Below are positions 1-8,038 of a DNA stretch of 64,000 nucleotides, piece after piece. The notes under the pieces are model-generated. The model worked only from the letters and a program-made list of their open reading frames with translations, ran no database searches and had not been told where the DNA came from. This DNA comes from CAVTBX01 sp963733135 (lineage in GTDB: Bacteria; Actinomycetota; Thermoleophilia; Gaiellales; Gaiellaceae), in NCBI GenBank assembly GCA_963733135.1, contig CAVTBX010000003.1, positions 62,001 to 126,000 on the forward strand. Reading direction: 5' to 3'. The translations under genes were made by a program, and so were the position numbers. How positions within the stretch are numbered: the stretch's first letter is position 1; every line of letters begins with the position of its first letter.

Positions 1-369
1 GATCGGGAGCGTCAGCTCACCGGCGACGCCGAGACCGCCGATCGTGCCGACCGCCGCGAGGCGGATGAGGTCCGAGACGATCATCACGCGGCGCCTGTCG
101 AACCGGTCCGAGACGACTCCGCCGACGAGCAGGAACGCCACCATCGGGAGCGTCCAGGCAATGCCGACGACCGAGAGCGCGGTCGGGGCGTTCGAGAGCT
201 CGTAGACCTGCCACGCGATCGCGACGAAGAAGATCCCGTCGCCGAAGAGCGAGACGGTCATCCCGGTCCAGAGCAGCGCGAAGTCCCGGATCGCGAGCGG
301 CCTGAGCAGGCCGAGCCGCTCGACGAGGCCGGTGCGCCTCGACGGGGTGAGCGGAGTCAGTTCGTCCAC
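1..369 (-). CDS. MFS transporter, N-terminal part (runs off the window)
   Basis: The first 123 residues of a major facilitator superfamily permease are visible; the rest lies before base 1. The start is a GTG at 369, which overlaps the end of rsgA by 13 bases. The N-terminus (…RDFALLWTGMTVSLFGDGIFFVAIAW…) followed by the loop SDRFDRRRVMI between helices 2 and 3 is typical of the EntS-like, 12-helix MFS_3 group of drug or siderophore exporters. The Asp/Arg-rich loop is the classic MFS motif A position. Substrate cannot be inferred. Its overlap with rsgA suggests co-transcription, although the functions look unrelated. Confidence 0.85.
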   Translation of the reverse strand, partial: MDELTPLTPSRRTGLVERLGLLRPLAIRDFALLWTGMTVSLFGDGIFFVAIAWQVYELSNAPTALSVVGIAWTLPMVAFLLVGGVVSDRFDRRRVMIVSDLIRLAAVGTIGGLGVAGELTLPI

Positions 370-1445
370 GGGCCGTCCGAAACCCTCCTGAAGCTCCGTT
401 CGAACCTGCGGCGCGCGCGACGCTCCTCGGAGATCGCGCGGCCGTCACGCCGCCGCTCGATCCAGGCGAGCTCTCGCTCGAGCTTGCGCCAGCTTTCGAG
501 ACGGCCCGCGTCGAGCTGCCCGTCGTCGACCGCGGCCCGGACCGCGCAGCCCGGCTCCGTCTCGTGGGCACAGTCGCCGAAGCGGCAGCGCGCGGCCAGC
601 TCGACGACATCCGAGAACGTCTCGTCCGTGCCGGACGCCTCGGAGCCCCAGAGCCCGAGCTCGCGAAGACCCGGGGTGTCGACGACGACGCCACCTCCGG
701 GGAGCAGGAAAAGCTCGCGATTGGTAGTTGTGTGCCTGCCCTTGCCGTCGCGCCGCAGGTCGTGGGTGATCTGACGCTCCTCCCCCAGGAGCCGGTTCAC
801 GAGCGTGGACTTGCCGGCGCCCGAAGGCCCTACCAGCGCCAGCGTGCCCTGACCGGCGAGCTCAGCCCGGATCGCGTCGACACCGGCGCCGGTCAAGCCG
901 CTCACCGCATGGGTCGAGACGAACGCGCTCGCGGCGATGTCAGCTGCGGCCGCCTCTGCGTCGTCCCGGAGGTCGGCCTTCGTCAGGACGACAATCGGCC
1001 GTGCGCCGCTCTCCCAGGCCACACTCAGGTAGCGCTCGAGCCGCCGCGTATTCGCGTCCCCGTCGAGGGAGCTAACGACGGCGACGACGTCCACGTTCGC
1101 GGCCAGGACCTGCGCGGTGGTGGCCCGGCCGGCTGCCTTACGCGTGATCGCAGTCCGGCGCGGGAGCACGGCGTGGATCAGGGATTCGCCGTCCGCGGAG
1201 GGGAGGGCGACCCAGTCGCCGACGGCCGGCACGCTGCCCGAGGCAGTGGACTCGTGCCGGAGTCGTCCCGCGAGCTCGGCCCGGGTCGGCCCAGCCTCGG
1301 TCAGGACGGTGTACGAGCCGCGAAGCTGAGCAGAGACGCGCCCGGGAACGAAGCCGGCGGTGCGGTGGGGCTGCATCGCCTCGGCCCAGGTCTCGTCCCA
1401 GCCGAGCCGGGCGAGGCCGAAACGCGTGTGAGTTGTGAGGGTCAA
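357..1445 (-). CDS. rsgA: Ribosome small subunit-dependent GTPase RsgA (YjeQ/YloQ)
   Basis: RsgA is a circularly permuted GTPase that acts late in 30S ribosome maturation. The 362-residue product has an N-terminal OB-fold, then the permuted G motifs: TKAD at about 155-158 (G4), Walker A GPSGAGKS at about 206-213 (G1) and DTPG at about 256-259 (G3). A C-terminal zinc site follows with Cys287, Cys292, His294 and Cys300, the family's C-x4-C-x-H-x5-C pattern. All key residues are present. The start is TTG at 1445, chosen because AAGGAGA lies six bases upstream. A 17-codon ORF with a perfect Shine-Dalgarno sequence lies upstream on the same strand. Confidence 0.95.
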   Translation of the reverse strand: MTLTTHTRFGLARLGWDETWAEAMQPHRTAGFVPGRVSAQLRGSYTVLTEAGPTRAELAGRLRHESTASGSVPAVGDWVALPSADGESLIHAVLPRRTAITRKAAGRATTAQVLAANVDVVAVVSSLDGDANTRRLERYLSVAWESGARPIVVLTKADLRDDAEAAAADIAASAFVSTHAVSGLTGAGVDAIRAELAGQGTLALVGPSGAGKSTLVNRLLGEERQITHDLRRDGKGRHTTTNRELFLLPGGGVVVDTPGLRELGLWGSEASGTDETFSDVVELAARCRFGDCAHETEPGCAVRAAVDDGQLDAGRLESWRKLERELAWIERRRDGRAISEERRARRRFERSFRRVSDGPWTN

Positions 1446-1522
1446 GCGAGGTCTCCTTCAGGCACGGAGCGGACGGGGCGCGGCCTGCGCGTCCCGGCAC
1501 TCGTCGATCGAGGAGAGCTCTG

Positions 1523-1576
1523 CTAGCCGGGCGCGCGGAGGCCGGTCATGCGTTCGTGCGGGTCACTGGCAGTCAT
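1523..1576 (-). CDS. Possible 17-residue leader or small peptide upstream of rsgA
   Basis: An ATG at 1576 is preceded by a perfect AAGGAGG (1584-1590) seven bases upstream and opens a 17-codon frame (MTASDPHERMTGLRAPG) ending in TAG. It sits in the ~200-base gap between an unknown gene and rsgA, on the same strand as both. Such a strong ribosome binding site is unusual for a chance ORF. It could be a leader peptide or merely a relic of a start site. There is no homology to judge by. Confidence 0.35.
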   Translation of the reverse strand: MTASDPHERMTGLRAPG

Positions 1577-1654
1577 CGCTCGGCCTCCTTTCGTCGCTCG
1601 CAGCACCGCGCGGAGCCTACCTGACGCCCCAGCGCGGACGCCAGAGCGCGACCA

Positions 1655-2305
1655 TTATCCGCCGAGGCCGCCAAAGATCGCGAACGGGTTCTGCGGCGCG
1701 ACCTCCCACGCCATGCGCCCGCCCGGCTCGACCTGGATTCCGCCGCCCTCCGGCGCCTCGGCCCGCAGCCGCTCCCCAAGCGCGTGAGCCTCGTCCTCGT
1801 TCGCAGCGCCGACGAGCACGTACGTCCAGCGCCGAACGACGGGCAGGCCCTCCTCCTCGAGCCGATCGGCGAACTCGGTGGTCGCGTCGTGATCGCGGAG
1901 CTCGACCCGCACCTCCCAGGCCGCCTCGCCGGTTTCGCGCGACTCGGCGGCCTCGCGGGCCTGGAGCCGGTCGTGCTCCGCCTGCCACTCCTCAGCCGTC
2001 CGAGGCAGAGGTACGTCCGGATCCTCCCAGCGCTGCTCGGCAGGATGCCAGCGTGCGAGCGTCGTCGTGGCGTCCATCCCGAGACGGTCTAGCGTTTCCC
2101 AGAGGACCGAGTTGGCTTCGCGCGCGCCCTCCTCCGTGTCCGCGTAGAGGAAGACAGTGCCCTCGTCATCGGAGCTCACGGCAACCCGATCCCCGAGCCG
2201 AGCCCGTCGGTCGTGGGGCAGTTCCGTGTGCCGAAGCTCGTAGACAAGCGAGGAGCCATCGGCCTCCTCGACGAGCTCGACGGTGATCCTCCAATCGTCC
2301 GCCAT
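1655..2305 (-). CDS. Uncharacterised 216-residue acidic protein
   Basis: I do not recognise this protein. It is soluble, with no signal peptide or membrane helix. It begins MADDWRITVELVEE and contains two similar alpha/beta segments, one near residues 1-75 (…DRVAVSSDDEGTVFLYADTEEGAREA…) and one near 128-190 (WEVRVELRDHDATTEFADRLEEEG…VLVGAANEDEAHALGERL). Each ends in a helix of the 'A.. A..' type. The second segment resembles an ACT- or ferredoxin-like alpha/beta half-domain, so an internal duplication is likely. The C-terminus ends in a Gly/Phe tail (NPFAIFGGLGG). The ATG start is convincing. It reads in the same direction as rsgA, with about 80 bases between its stop and the small upstream ORF. 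Confidence 0.7.
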   Translation of the reverse strand: MADDWRITVELVEEADGSSLVYELRHTELPHDRRARLGDRVAVSSDDEGTVFLYADTEEGAREANSVLWETLDRLGMDATTTLARWHPAEQRWEDPDVPLPRTAEEWQAEHDRLQAREAAESRETGEAAWEVRVELRDHDATTEFADRLEEEGLPVVRRWTYVLVGAANEDEAHALGERLRAEAPEGGGIQVEPGGRMAWEVAPQNPFAIFGGLGG

Positions 2306-2335
2306 CGCGCGCCAACTGTACCCGGGCGATCCAGG

Positions 2336-3331
2336 TCAGTAGACCGAGCGGAGGAGCTCGACGACGTCCGAGGCCGACGCTCGGCGCGGATTCATCCGGG
2401 CGCCAGGACGTTCGATGACGCGCTCGGCGACCTCCTGCGGGGCGTCCTCGGGGATCCCCAGGTCGCGCAGGCGCTCGAACCCGGCCATGTGCGCGAGGTC
2501 TTGGACGCCTCGCTCGGCATCGGCGGCTCCGATCGCAGCAGCGAACCGGGCGAGCGGCTCGGCGGCGACATCGGCGTTGAAGCGAAGCACGGGCGGGAGG
2601 CACACGGCGTTCAGAGCGCCGTGCTGCGCCCCGTAGCGTCCCCCGAGCGCCTGCGCCATCGCATGCGCGAGGCCTAGCCCGGCCCCCGCGAGGGCGGCGC
2701 CTGCATGCATCGCGCCCTCGAGCAGGCCGCGCCGTGCGGCGAGGTCGGAGCCGTCTTCGAGCACACGCGGGAGGTGTCGCGCGATCAACTCAGCTCCTGC
2801 CAGCGCCTCGCGGTCGGCAGCGTCGTTCCGTCCCTCCACGTAGAGCGCCTCCGCGCAGTGTGCAAGCGCGTTCAGCGCAGTGCCGCCTGACTCGGCCCGT
2901 GGCAGGCTGAGCGTCAGCTCCGCGTCGTAGACGATTCCGGCGGGCTTGCCGCCACCGCCGCCGGCCTTCACGCCGCGCGCCGCGTCCCGGATCCCATAGC
3001 TCGGCGTCCACTCGGAGCCTGAGTACGTCGTAGGGATGCTGACGAGCGGGATCCCGGCGCGGGCCGAAACCGCCTTGCCCGTGTCGATTGCGCTGCCTCC
3101 TCCGAGCGCCAGAACGCCGTCCGGCCGGCTCTCGGTCGCAGCAGCCACGGCCGCCTCGACGGTCTCACGAGGCGCGTGAGCGCGCACGGCGTCGAAGACG
3201 CCCGCCTCTCGGCCTTGTAACAGTCTGTTGCAAAGTTCGGAGGAGCGCCCGGTGGTCACGATGAGCGGGCGCTCGATGTCGGTCAAGGCGAGCACGCCTG
3301 GGAGCTCGCCGAGGCCCCAGCGGACGATCAT
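2336..3331 (-). CDS. Iron-containing alcohol dehydrogenase, maleylacetate reductase-like
   Basis: This 331-residue protein belongs to the group III Fe-dependent/dehydroquinate synthase-like fold. Visible motifs are the nucleotide-binding ALGGGSAIDTGKA near residues 76-88, IPTTYSGSEWTP near 97-108, and the metal-site region with NALAHCAEALYV and GLAHAMAQALGG…HGALNAV. The short length and TYSGSE motif favour maleylacetate reductase (NAD(P)H-dependent reduction of maleylacetate to 3-oxoadipate in chlorocatechol or resorcinol routes) over long-chain alcohol dehydrogenases. The ATG overlaps the stop of the upstream LysR gene by four bases, so the two are probably one operon. Aromatic catabolism is the likely role, and the exact substrate is inferred. 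Confidence 0.8.
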   Translation of the reverse strand: MIVRWGLGELPGVLALTDIERPLIVTTGRSSELCNRLLQGREAGVFDAVRAHAPRETVEAAVAAATESRPDGVLALGGGSAIDTGKAVSARAGIPLVSIPTTYSGSEWTPSYGIRDAARGVKAGGGGGKPAGIVYDAELTLSLPRAESGGTALNALAHCAEALYVEGRNDAADREALAGAELIARHLPRVLEDGSDLAARRGLLEGAMHAGAALAGAGLGLAHAMAQALGGRYGAQHGALNAVCLPPVLRFNADVAAEPLARFAAAIGAADAERGVQDLAHMAGFERLRDLGIPEDAPQEVAERVIERPGARMNPRRASASDVVELLRSVY

Positions 3332-4221
3332 GCGGCTCGTTTGCGCGCGAACTCCACGAAGGCCTCCGCTACGCGGCTCGCCGCGCGGCCACGCCCGCGC
3401 ACGAGGTAGATCTGTCGCGCCGGCTCGATCCCCTGGACTCGCGCCATGCCGAGCACGCCCATCTCGAGTTCACGCTCGATGGCCGTGCGTGAGATGAACG
3501 TGACGCCGTAGCCGGCTCCAACCGCGCTCTTCACCGACTCCTGGAGCCCGAGCTCGAGTGCCGGCTGGAGCTCGCGGGGCCGCAAGCCGGCCCGACGAAG
3601 CTCCGCGTCGACGACCTGGCGGACACCCGCACCCTCCTGCATGGCGAGCAGCGGCTCCTCCCGCAGCTCGTCGAGCGCGACCTCGCGACCAGCGAACCGG
3701 TGATCGGGCGGAACGGCGAGCACGATCTCGTCCACGACGAGCGGCTCGAAGACGAGCGTGCGGTTGCGGCCGTGTGCGCCGACGATCCCGAGCTCGAGCT
3801 CGCGCGCTCCCACTCGCTCGATCACCGCCTGCGTATCCGAGACGGTCAGGCTGACCCGGACTGAGGAGTGCTCGCGACTGAACTCGCAGAGAAGGAGCGG
3901 AACGAGATGCGCACCGGGCCCCGTCGAGGCGCCGATTGCGAGCGTGCCGCGGAGCTCGCTGCCCGTCTCCAGCTCGAGCTCGTCGAGGAGCTGCTGCTCC
4001 GTCTGGAGCAGGCGCTTCGCGTTCCGGTACAGGACGCGCCCTGCCTCGGTCGTCTCCACCCGCCGCCCGGACCGGTCGAGCAGTCGCTGGCCGAGCCGCC
4101 CCTCGAGCGAGCGAACCTGAAGGCTGACTGCGGGCTGCGTAACGCCGAGTCTCTCCGCCGCCTGCGAGAAGCTACGGCGCTCGACGACCTCGCAAAAGGC
4201 GGCAAGCTGACGCGTGTCCAT
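3328..4221 (-). CDS. LysR-family transcriptional regulator
   Basis: A 297-residue LTTR. The winged helix-turn-helix occupies residues 1-60 (SFSQAAERLGVTQPAVSLQVRSLEGRLG), followed by the periplasmic-binding-protein-like effector domain. It is transcribed directly into the maleylacetate reductase-like gene with an ATGA overlap. This differs from the usual divergent LTTR arrangement and implies autoregulation of a two-gene operon. A perfect inverted repeat with LTTR-box geometry overlaps its own start codon (see 4220-4234). The co-inducer is probably an aromatic ring-cleavage intermediate, inferred only from the neighbour. Confidence 0.9.
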   Translation of the reverse strand: MDTRQLAAFCEVVERRSFSQAAERLGVTQPAVSLQVRSLEGRLGQRLLDRSGRRVETTEAGRVLYRNAKRLLQTEQQLLDELELETGSELRGTLAIGASTGPGAHLVPLLLCEFSREHSSVRVSLTVSDTQAVIERVGARELELGIVGAHGRNRTLVFEPLVVDEIVLAVPPDHRFAGREVALDELREEPLLAMQEGAGVRQVVDAELRRAGLRPRELQPALELGLQESVKSAVGAGYGVTFISRTAIERELEMGVLGMARVQGIEPARQIYLVRGRGRAASRVAEAFVEFARKRAA

Positions 4222-4234
4222 AAGTTCTACTTAT
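4220..4234. promoter_or_regulatory. LysR-type operator overlapping the regulator's start codon
   Basis: The sequence ATAAGTTCTACTTAT is a perfect inverted repeat (ATAAGT-N3-ACTTAT) and fits the LTTR T-N11-A rule. Its edge includes the first two bases of the regulator's ATG. In this very GC-rich window an AT-rich palindrome is conspicuous. An autoregulatory LysR box is the simplest reading. Confidence 0.6.
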
Positions 4235-4266
4235 TCTAGAGATCGGCCGGAGACCGCGAAGCGGGG

Positions 4267-4318
4267 CGAATCGCGCCGAATTTGCGCGATTCGTATCGAG
4301 GAACGGCAGAGCCGTTCC
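4267..4318. repeat. Double-hairpin intergenic repeat, family R2, copy 1
   Basis: Two adjacent hairpins: CGAATCGCGC (4267-4276) pairs with GCGCGATTCG (4284-4293) around a 7-base loop, and GGAACGGC (4300-4307) pairs with GCCGTTCC (4311-4318) around AGA. The linker TATCGA joins them. A related element occurs at 55844-55937 with the same first stem and a compensatory change in the second. It lies between the 3' end of the capD-like gene and the LysR gene, so it may also act as a terminator. Confidence 0.75.
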
Positions 4319-4336
4319 GTTCACCCGCGCGTCGCG

Positions 4337-6223
4337 CTAGACGGGCTCCGCAGCCGTCGCCACCAGGCGCCTCGGGGCCCGCACCAACTCACCGAGCTTG
4401 GCGACGAGCTCGAGTGTGTCCCCGGCATCCACGAGGCGCTCGAGGTCAGCCAGCTCTTCGTCGAGCCAGACCGGGTCGACGGGCGCCCACTCGCACCGAA
4501 GGATCTTAGCGTGCGGCGTCGGCACAGCATTCTCGCCCGGACCCCAGAGCTCCTCGTGGAGCTTCTCGCCTGGCCGGACTCCGATGAACTCGATCGGAAT
4601 GTCGCGATCGGGCTCCTTGCCGGAGAGGCGGATCATGTTCCGGGCCAGGTCGAGGATCTTCACGGGTGTGCCCATGTCGAGGACGAAAATCGCGCCGCTC
4701 TCGCCGATCGCGCCCGCCTGGACGATCAGCTGCGCGGCCTCGGGCACCGTCATGAAGTACCGCGTCATCTCCGGATGCGTGATCGTGACCGGCCCGCCGC
4801 GGGCGATCTGTCGCTTGAAGAGCGGGATCACCGAGCCGGACGAGCCAAGCACGTTGCCGAAGCGGACGGAGATGAACTGCGTCCCGTTCTGCTCGCGCGC
4901 CGCGGCCGCCGAGACGACCCACTCGCATACCGACTTCGTCTGACCGAGCACGTTCCGCGGGTTGACGGCCTTGTCGGTCGAGACGAGCACGAACCGCTTC
5001 GAGCCGACCTCGGAGGCGACCTCCGCCAAGACCTTCGTCGAGAGGACGTTGTTGCGGACGGACTCGACAGCGTTCGCCTCCATAAGCGGGACGTGCTTAT
5101 AGGCAGCAGCGTGGAATACGACCGCGGGCCGGTGACGCTCGAAGAGCTGCTGCATCTTGAGCCGGTTCTTCGTATCGGCGAGAACGGCGACCGTGGCGCC
5201 GAAGCCGCGCTCGTGGACGAGCTCGCGCTCGATCTCGACGAGGGGGCTCTCAGCGTGATCGACGAGGATGAGAGCCTCGGCGCCGAGCGCGGCAAGCTGG
5301 CGGCAAAGCTCGGAGCCGATCGAGCCGCCCGCGCCCGTGACGAGGACGGTCTCGCCGGTGATGTAGGACGCGATCGAGGCGAGGTCGAGCTCCACCGCCT
5401 CGCGGCCGAGGACGTCCTCCACCTGCACCTCGCGGAGCTGGCGGGACAGGTTCATGTCTCCGGCGATCAGCTCGTGCACGGCAGGCAGCGTCTTCACCGG
5501 CACGCTCGCGTCCCGGCAGGCCTCTACGATCTGCTGACGCGTCTCGCCGGCTGCGGAGGGGATCGCGATGATGACCTCGTCCGGCTTGTGGTCGCGCAGG
5601 ATGCGGGGCAGGTCGACCGTCGTTCCCATCACACGCACGCCCTGCATCCGCATGTTGCGCTTCCGCACGTTGTCGTCGACGAGCCCGACCGGGGTGTAGC
5701 CGAGCGCCGGGTTCCGGAGGATCTCCCGGAGGATGAGCTGTCCCGCGTCGCCCGCTCCGACGACGAGCACCTCGAGCCCACGCGTGACGAACGCGCGCGG
5801 TGTCGGGCGTTCCATGACCGTCCGCGCGAGCAGCCGGGCGCCCGCGACGAGCGCGAGCACGATCAGGAAGTCCATGACCACGATCGAGCGCGGCAGCCGC
5901 AGGCCCGGCACAGGGTTCGCGAGGTAGACCGCGAGCACCGCGATCAGGACGGCGACCGCGATCGCCTGCGCCATGCGCCAGATGTCCCGGATCGACACGT
6001 AGCGCCACCAGTGGTTGTAGACGCCGAACGCGATCAGCACGGCGAGCTGGATCGGGACGACGATCCAGATCGTCCGGTCGAGCAGGCGCTCGTAGATGCC
6101 CGGGATGCCGCGGTCGAAGCGAAGCACGAAGGAGAGCCACCACGCGAGCGTGATCAAGCCCGCGTCGACGATCGCCTGCCAGATGCGGCGGCGGCTCAGG
6201 AAGTGCCGGTTTAGAAAGCTCAC
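4337..6223 (-). CDS. CapD/FlaA1-like membrane nucleoside-diphosphate-sugar epimerase/dehydratase
   Basis: A 628-residue polysaccharide-biosynthesis enzyme of the CapD/PglF/WbpM type, expected to act as a UDP-GlcNAc 4,6-dehydratase or C6-type epimerase at the membrane. The first ~140 residues contain about four hydrophobic helices. A CoA-binding-like Rossmann domain follows (VVGAGDAGQLIL), then a catalytic SDR domain with TGAGGSIGSELCRQ and FHAAAYKHVPLMEANAVE. The FlaA1-like branch replaces the classical SDR Tyr-x3-Lys around SVCEWVVSAAA. GTG start at 6223. The DegT aminotransferase immediately upstream overlaps it by four bases, and together they would make an amino-sugar precursor for glycan synthesis. 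Confidence 0.92.
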   Translation of the reverse strand: MSFLNRHFLSRRRIWQAIVDAGLITLAWWLSFVLRFDRGIPGIYERLLDRTIWIVVPIQLAVLIAFGVYNHWWRYVSIRDIWRMAQAIAVAVLIAVLAVYLANPVPGLRLPRSIVVMDFLIVLALVAGARLLARTVMERPTPRAFVTRGLEVLVVGAGDAGQLILREILRNPALGYTPVGLVDDNVRKRNMRMQGVRVMGTTVDLPRILRDHKPDEVIIAIPSAAGETRQQIVEACRDASVPVKTLPAVHELIAGDMNLSRQLREVQVEDVLGREAVELDLASIASYITGETVLVTGAGGSIGSELCRQLAALGAEALILVDHAESPLVEIERELVHERGFGATVAVLADTKNRLKMQQLFERHRPAVVFHAAAYKHVPLMEANAVESVRNNVLSTKVLAEVASEVGSKRFVLVSTDKAVNPRNVLGQTKSVCEWVVSAAAAREQNGTQFISVRFGNVLGSSGSVIPLFKRQIARGGPVTITHPEMTRYFMTVPEAAQLIVQAGAIGESGAIFVLDMGTPVKILDLARNMIRLSGKEPDRDIPIEFIGVRPGEKLHEELWGPGENAVPTPHAKILRCEWAPVDPVWLDEELADLERLVDAGDTLELVAKLGELVRAPRRLVATAAEPV

Positions 6224-7311
6224 GGCGTGCGCACCGGAACGGCAGAGCGGACGGCCTCGACGACACGCACCTGGGTCTCTTCGTCGATGCCGGCCCAGAG
6301 CGGCAGGGCGACGTTCTCGGCGGCCGCGCGCTCGGTCTCGGGCAGCGAGCCGGGCCGCCAGCCGAGCTGCGCGAGGGCGGGTTGGAGGTGGAGCGGCTTC
6401 GCGTAGTACGCGGCGCAGCCGATGTCGGCGGCGCGGAGGGCAGCGAGCACGCGGTCCCGCTCGGGCGCGCGCGCGACGTACATGTGGAAGACGTGGCCGG
6501 GCTCGTCCTCCGGCAGGTCGACAACCTCATCCAGGCCCAGCTCGGCGTAGCGTGCTGCGGCCTCGCGGCGTTGCTCGTTCCAGCGGTCGAGCTCCGGGAG
6601 AAAGACGCGGAGCGCCGCCGCCTGGAGCTCGTCGAGCCGGGAGTTGTAGCCGACAAGCTCGAACTCCTGCTTGTCGCGCGAGCCGTGGAACCGGAGCATG
6701 CGGACCCGGTCGAGAAGCCCAGGGTCGGAGCTTGCGACAAGCCCGCCGTCGCCGAGACCGAACAGGTTCTTCGTCGGGAAGAAGCTGAACGTCGCTGCGA
6801 GGCCGATCGAGCCGACGCGACGGTCACCGAGCCGGGCGCCGAAGGCTTGCGCTGCGTCCTCGATCACGGGCACGCCCTCCGGTAGCTCGTCGAGCTGCGC
6901 AGGTCGGCCGAAGAGGTGAACCGCGAGGATCGCCTTCGTCCGCTCGGTCGTCTTGGCCGCGACGTCCGCTGGGTCGAGGTTCAGCGTCGCCGGGTCGATG
7001 TCGGCGAAGACCGGCGTCGCGCCCCGGCGGAGTACCGGCTCGACGGTCGCGTAGAAGGTGAATGCGGGGCACACGACCTCGTCGCCCGGGCCGATGCCAA
7101 GCGCGTCGAGGACGAGCGTGATCGCGTCGGTCCCGTTCGCTACCCCGACCGTCCCGGCGGCGCCGAGATAGGCGGCCGCCTCTTCCTCGAACGCCCGGAC
7201 GTTCGGGCCGAGGATGAACGTGCCCGAGTCGAGCACCTCGTCGATTCGTCGTCGGAGCTCGTCGAGAAGCGGCGCGTATTGCGCGCGTACGTCGACGAGG
7301 GGGATCGTCAT
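6220..7311 (-). CDS. DegT/DnrJ/EryC1/StrS family sugar aminotransferase
   Basis: A 363-residue PLP enzyme expected to transaminate a keto-sugar nucleotide. The Schiff-base lysine is Lys181 in FFPTKNLFGLGDGG, and the cofactor-binding acid lies in EDAAQAFGA at 151-159. The N-terminal PLVDVRAQYAPLLDEL is the family signature. It overlaps the capD-like dehydratase gene (4 bases), which would provide the 4-keto-6-deoxy substrate, so a UDP- or dTDP-amino-sugar product for surface polysaccharide is likely. The exact sugar is not inferable. Confidence 0.93.
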   Translation of the reverse strand: MTIPLVDVRAQYAPLLDELRRRIDEVLDSGTFILGPNVRAFEEEAAAYLGAAGTVGVANGTDAITLVLDALGIGPGDEVVCPAFTFYATVEPVLRRGATPVFADIDPATLNLDPADVAAKTTERTKAILAVHLFGRPAQLDELPEGVPVIEDAAQAFGARLGDRRVGSIGLAATFSFFPTKNLFGLGDGGLVASSDPGLLDRVRMLRFHGSRDKQEFELVGYNSRLDELQAAALRVFLPELDRWNEQRREAAARYAELGLDEVVDLPEDEPGHVFHMYVARAPERDRVLAALRAADIGCAAYYAKPLHLQPALAQLGWRPGSLPETERAAAENVALPLWAGIDEETQVRVVEAVRSAVPVRTP

Positions 7312-7344
7312 AACCGAACGAGTCTACCCAGCGGCCGTCCGGGG

Positions 7345-8016
7345 TCAGCCGGACTGTTCCACAGCGCGATCGCGCGCCCGGCGCCGCATGCGGCGGACAA
7401 CCAGATAGACGATCCCCGCGATGACAACGGCGACGATCACGTAGTCGGCGTAGCGCCAGTCCTCGTGGAAGCGCTCCCAGCTCTCGCCGACCCCCACGCC
7501 GATCGCGGCGAGGCCGAAGCACCACGGGATCGTGCCGAGGAAGGTGAGCACCGTGTAGCGCCAGAACGGCACCTCCATGACCCCGGCCGGAATCGAGACG
7601 AACGAGCGGACGATCGGGAGCATGCGGCCGATGAAGACGGTCGCATCGTCGTAGCGGTCGAACCACCGCTCGGCGCGCTCGAGCTTCTCCGCGTTCAGGT
7701 GAAACCACTTACCGTGACGCTCGAGGAGCGGGCGACCACCGTAGAGCCCGATCGCCCAGCCGAAGATGGAGCCGAGCACGTAGCCGATCGTCCCGGCGAG
7801 CGCCACGGCGATGTAGCCCCAGAGCGTGGACTCGATCTCGGCGCCGAAGAGCGTGGGCGCATACCCGGCAAACGCGCCCGCGGCCAGGGCTCCGCCGTAG
7901 ACCATGACGAGCTCACTCGCGGCGGGGAGAACGGCGTCGACGAACATGAGCAGGAAGATCGCGTAGAGCCCGTAGTCGCCGATCCAGCCGGTGATGGTCT
8001 CGGTGATCTGGTGCAT
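7345..8016 (-). CDS. DedA family membrane protein
   Basis: A 223-residue polytopic protein with the DedA/SNARE-associated (VTT) domain: MVYGGALAAGAF near the N-terminus, a conserved FGWAIGLYGGRPLLERHGKWF segment, FDRYDDATVFIGRMLPIVRSFVSIPAGVMEVPFWRYTVLTFLGTIPWCFG, and two C-terminal helices. DedA proteins are undecaprenyl-phosphate or phospholipid flippases or transporters needed for envelope homeostasis. The FxGRxxPxxRxxxxxxAG signature is present (IGRMLPIVRSFVSIPAG). It reads in the same direction as the adjacent glycan genes, which fits recycling of the lipid carrier. Confidence 0.9.
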   Translation of the reverse strand: MHQITETITGWIGDYGLYAIFLLMFVDAVLPAASELVMVYGGALAAGAFAGYAPTLFGAEIESTLWGYIAVALAGTIGYVLGSIFGWAIGLYGGRPLLERHGKWFHLNAEKLERAERWFDRYDDATVFIGRMLPIVRSFVSIPAGVMEVPFWRYTVLTFLGTIPWCFGLAAIGVGVGESWERFHEDWRYADYVIVAVVIAGIVYLVVRRMRRRARDRAVEQSG

Positions 8017-8038
8017 AAACTCAGTGTAGGCGCCGGAT

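Noticed and set aside
4214..6214. Long plus-strand open frame antisense to the capD-like gene
   Set aside because: Highly charged Arg/Asp/Glu composition without domains; it mirrors the real gene and is typical of high-GC antisense frames.
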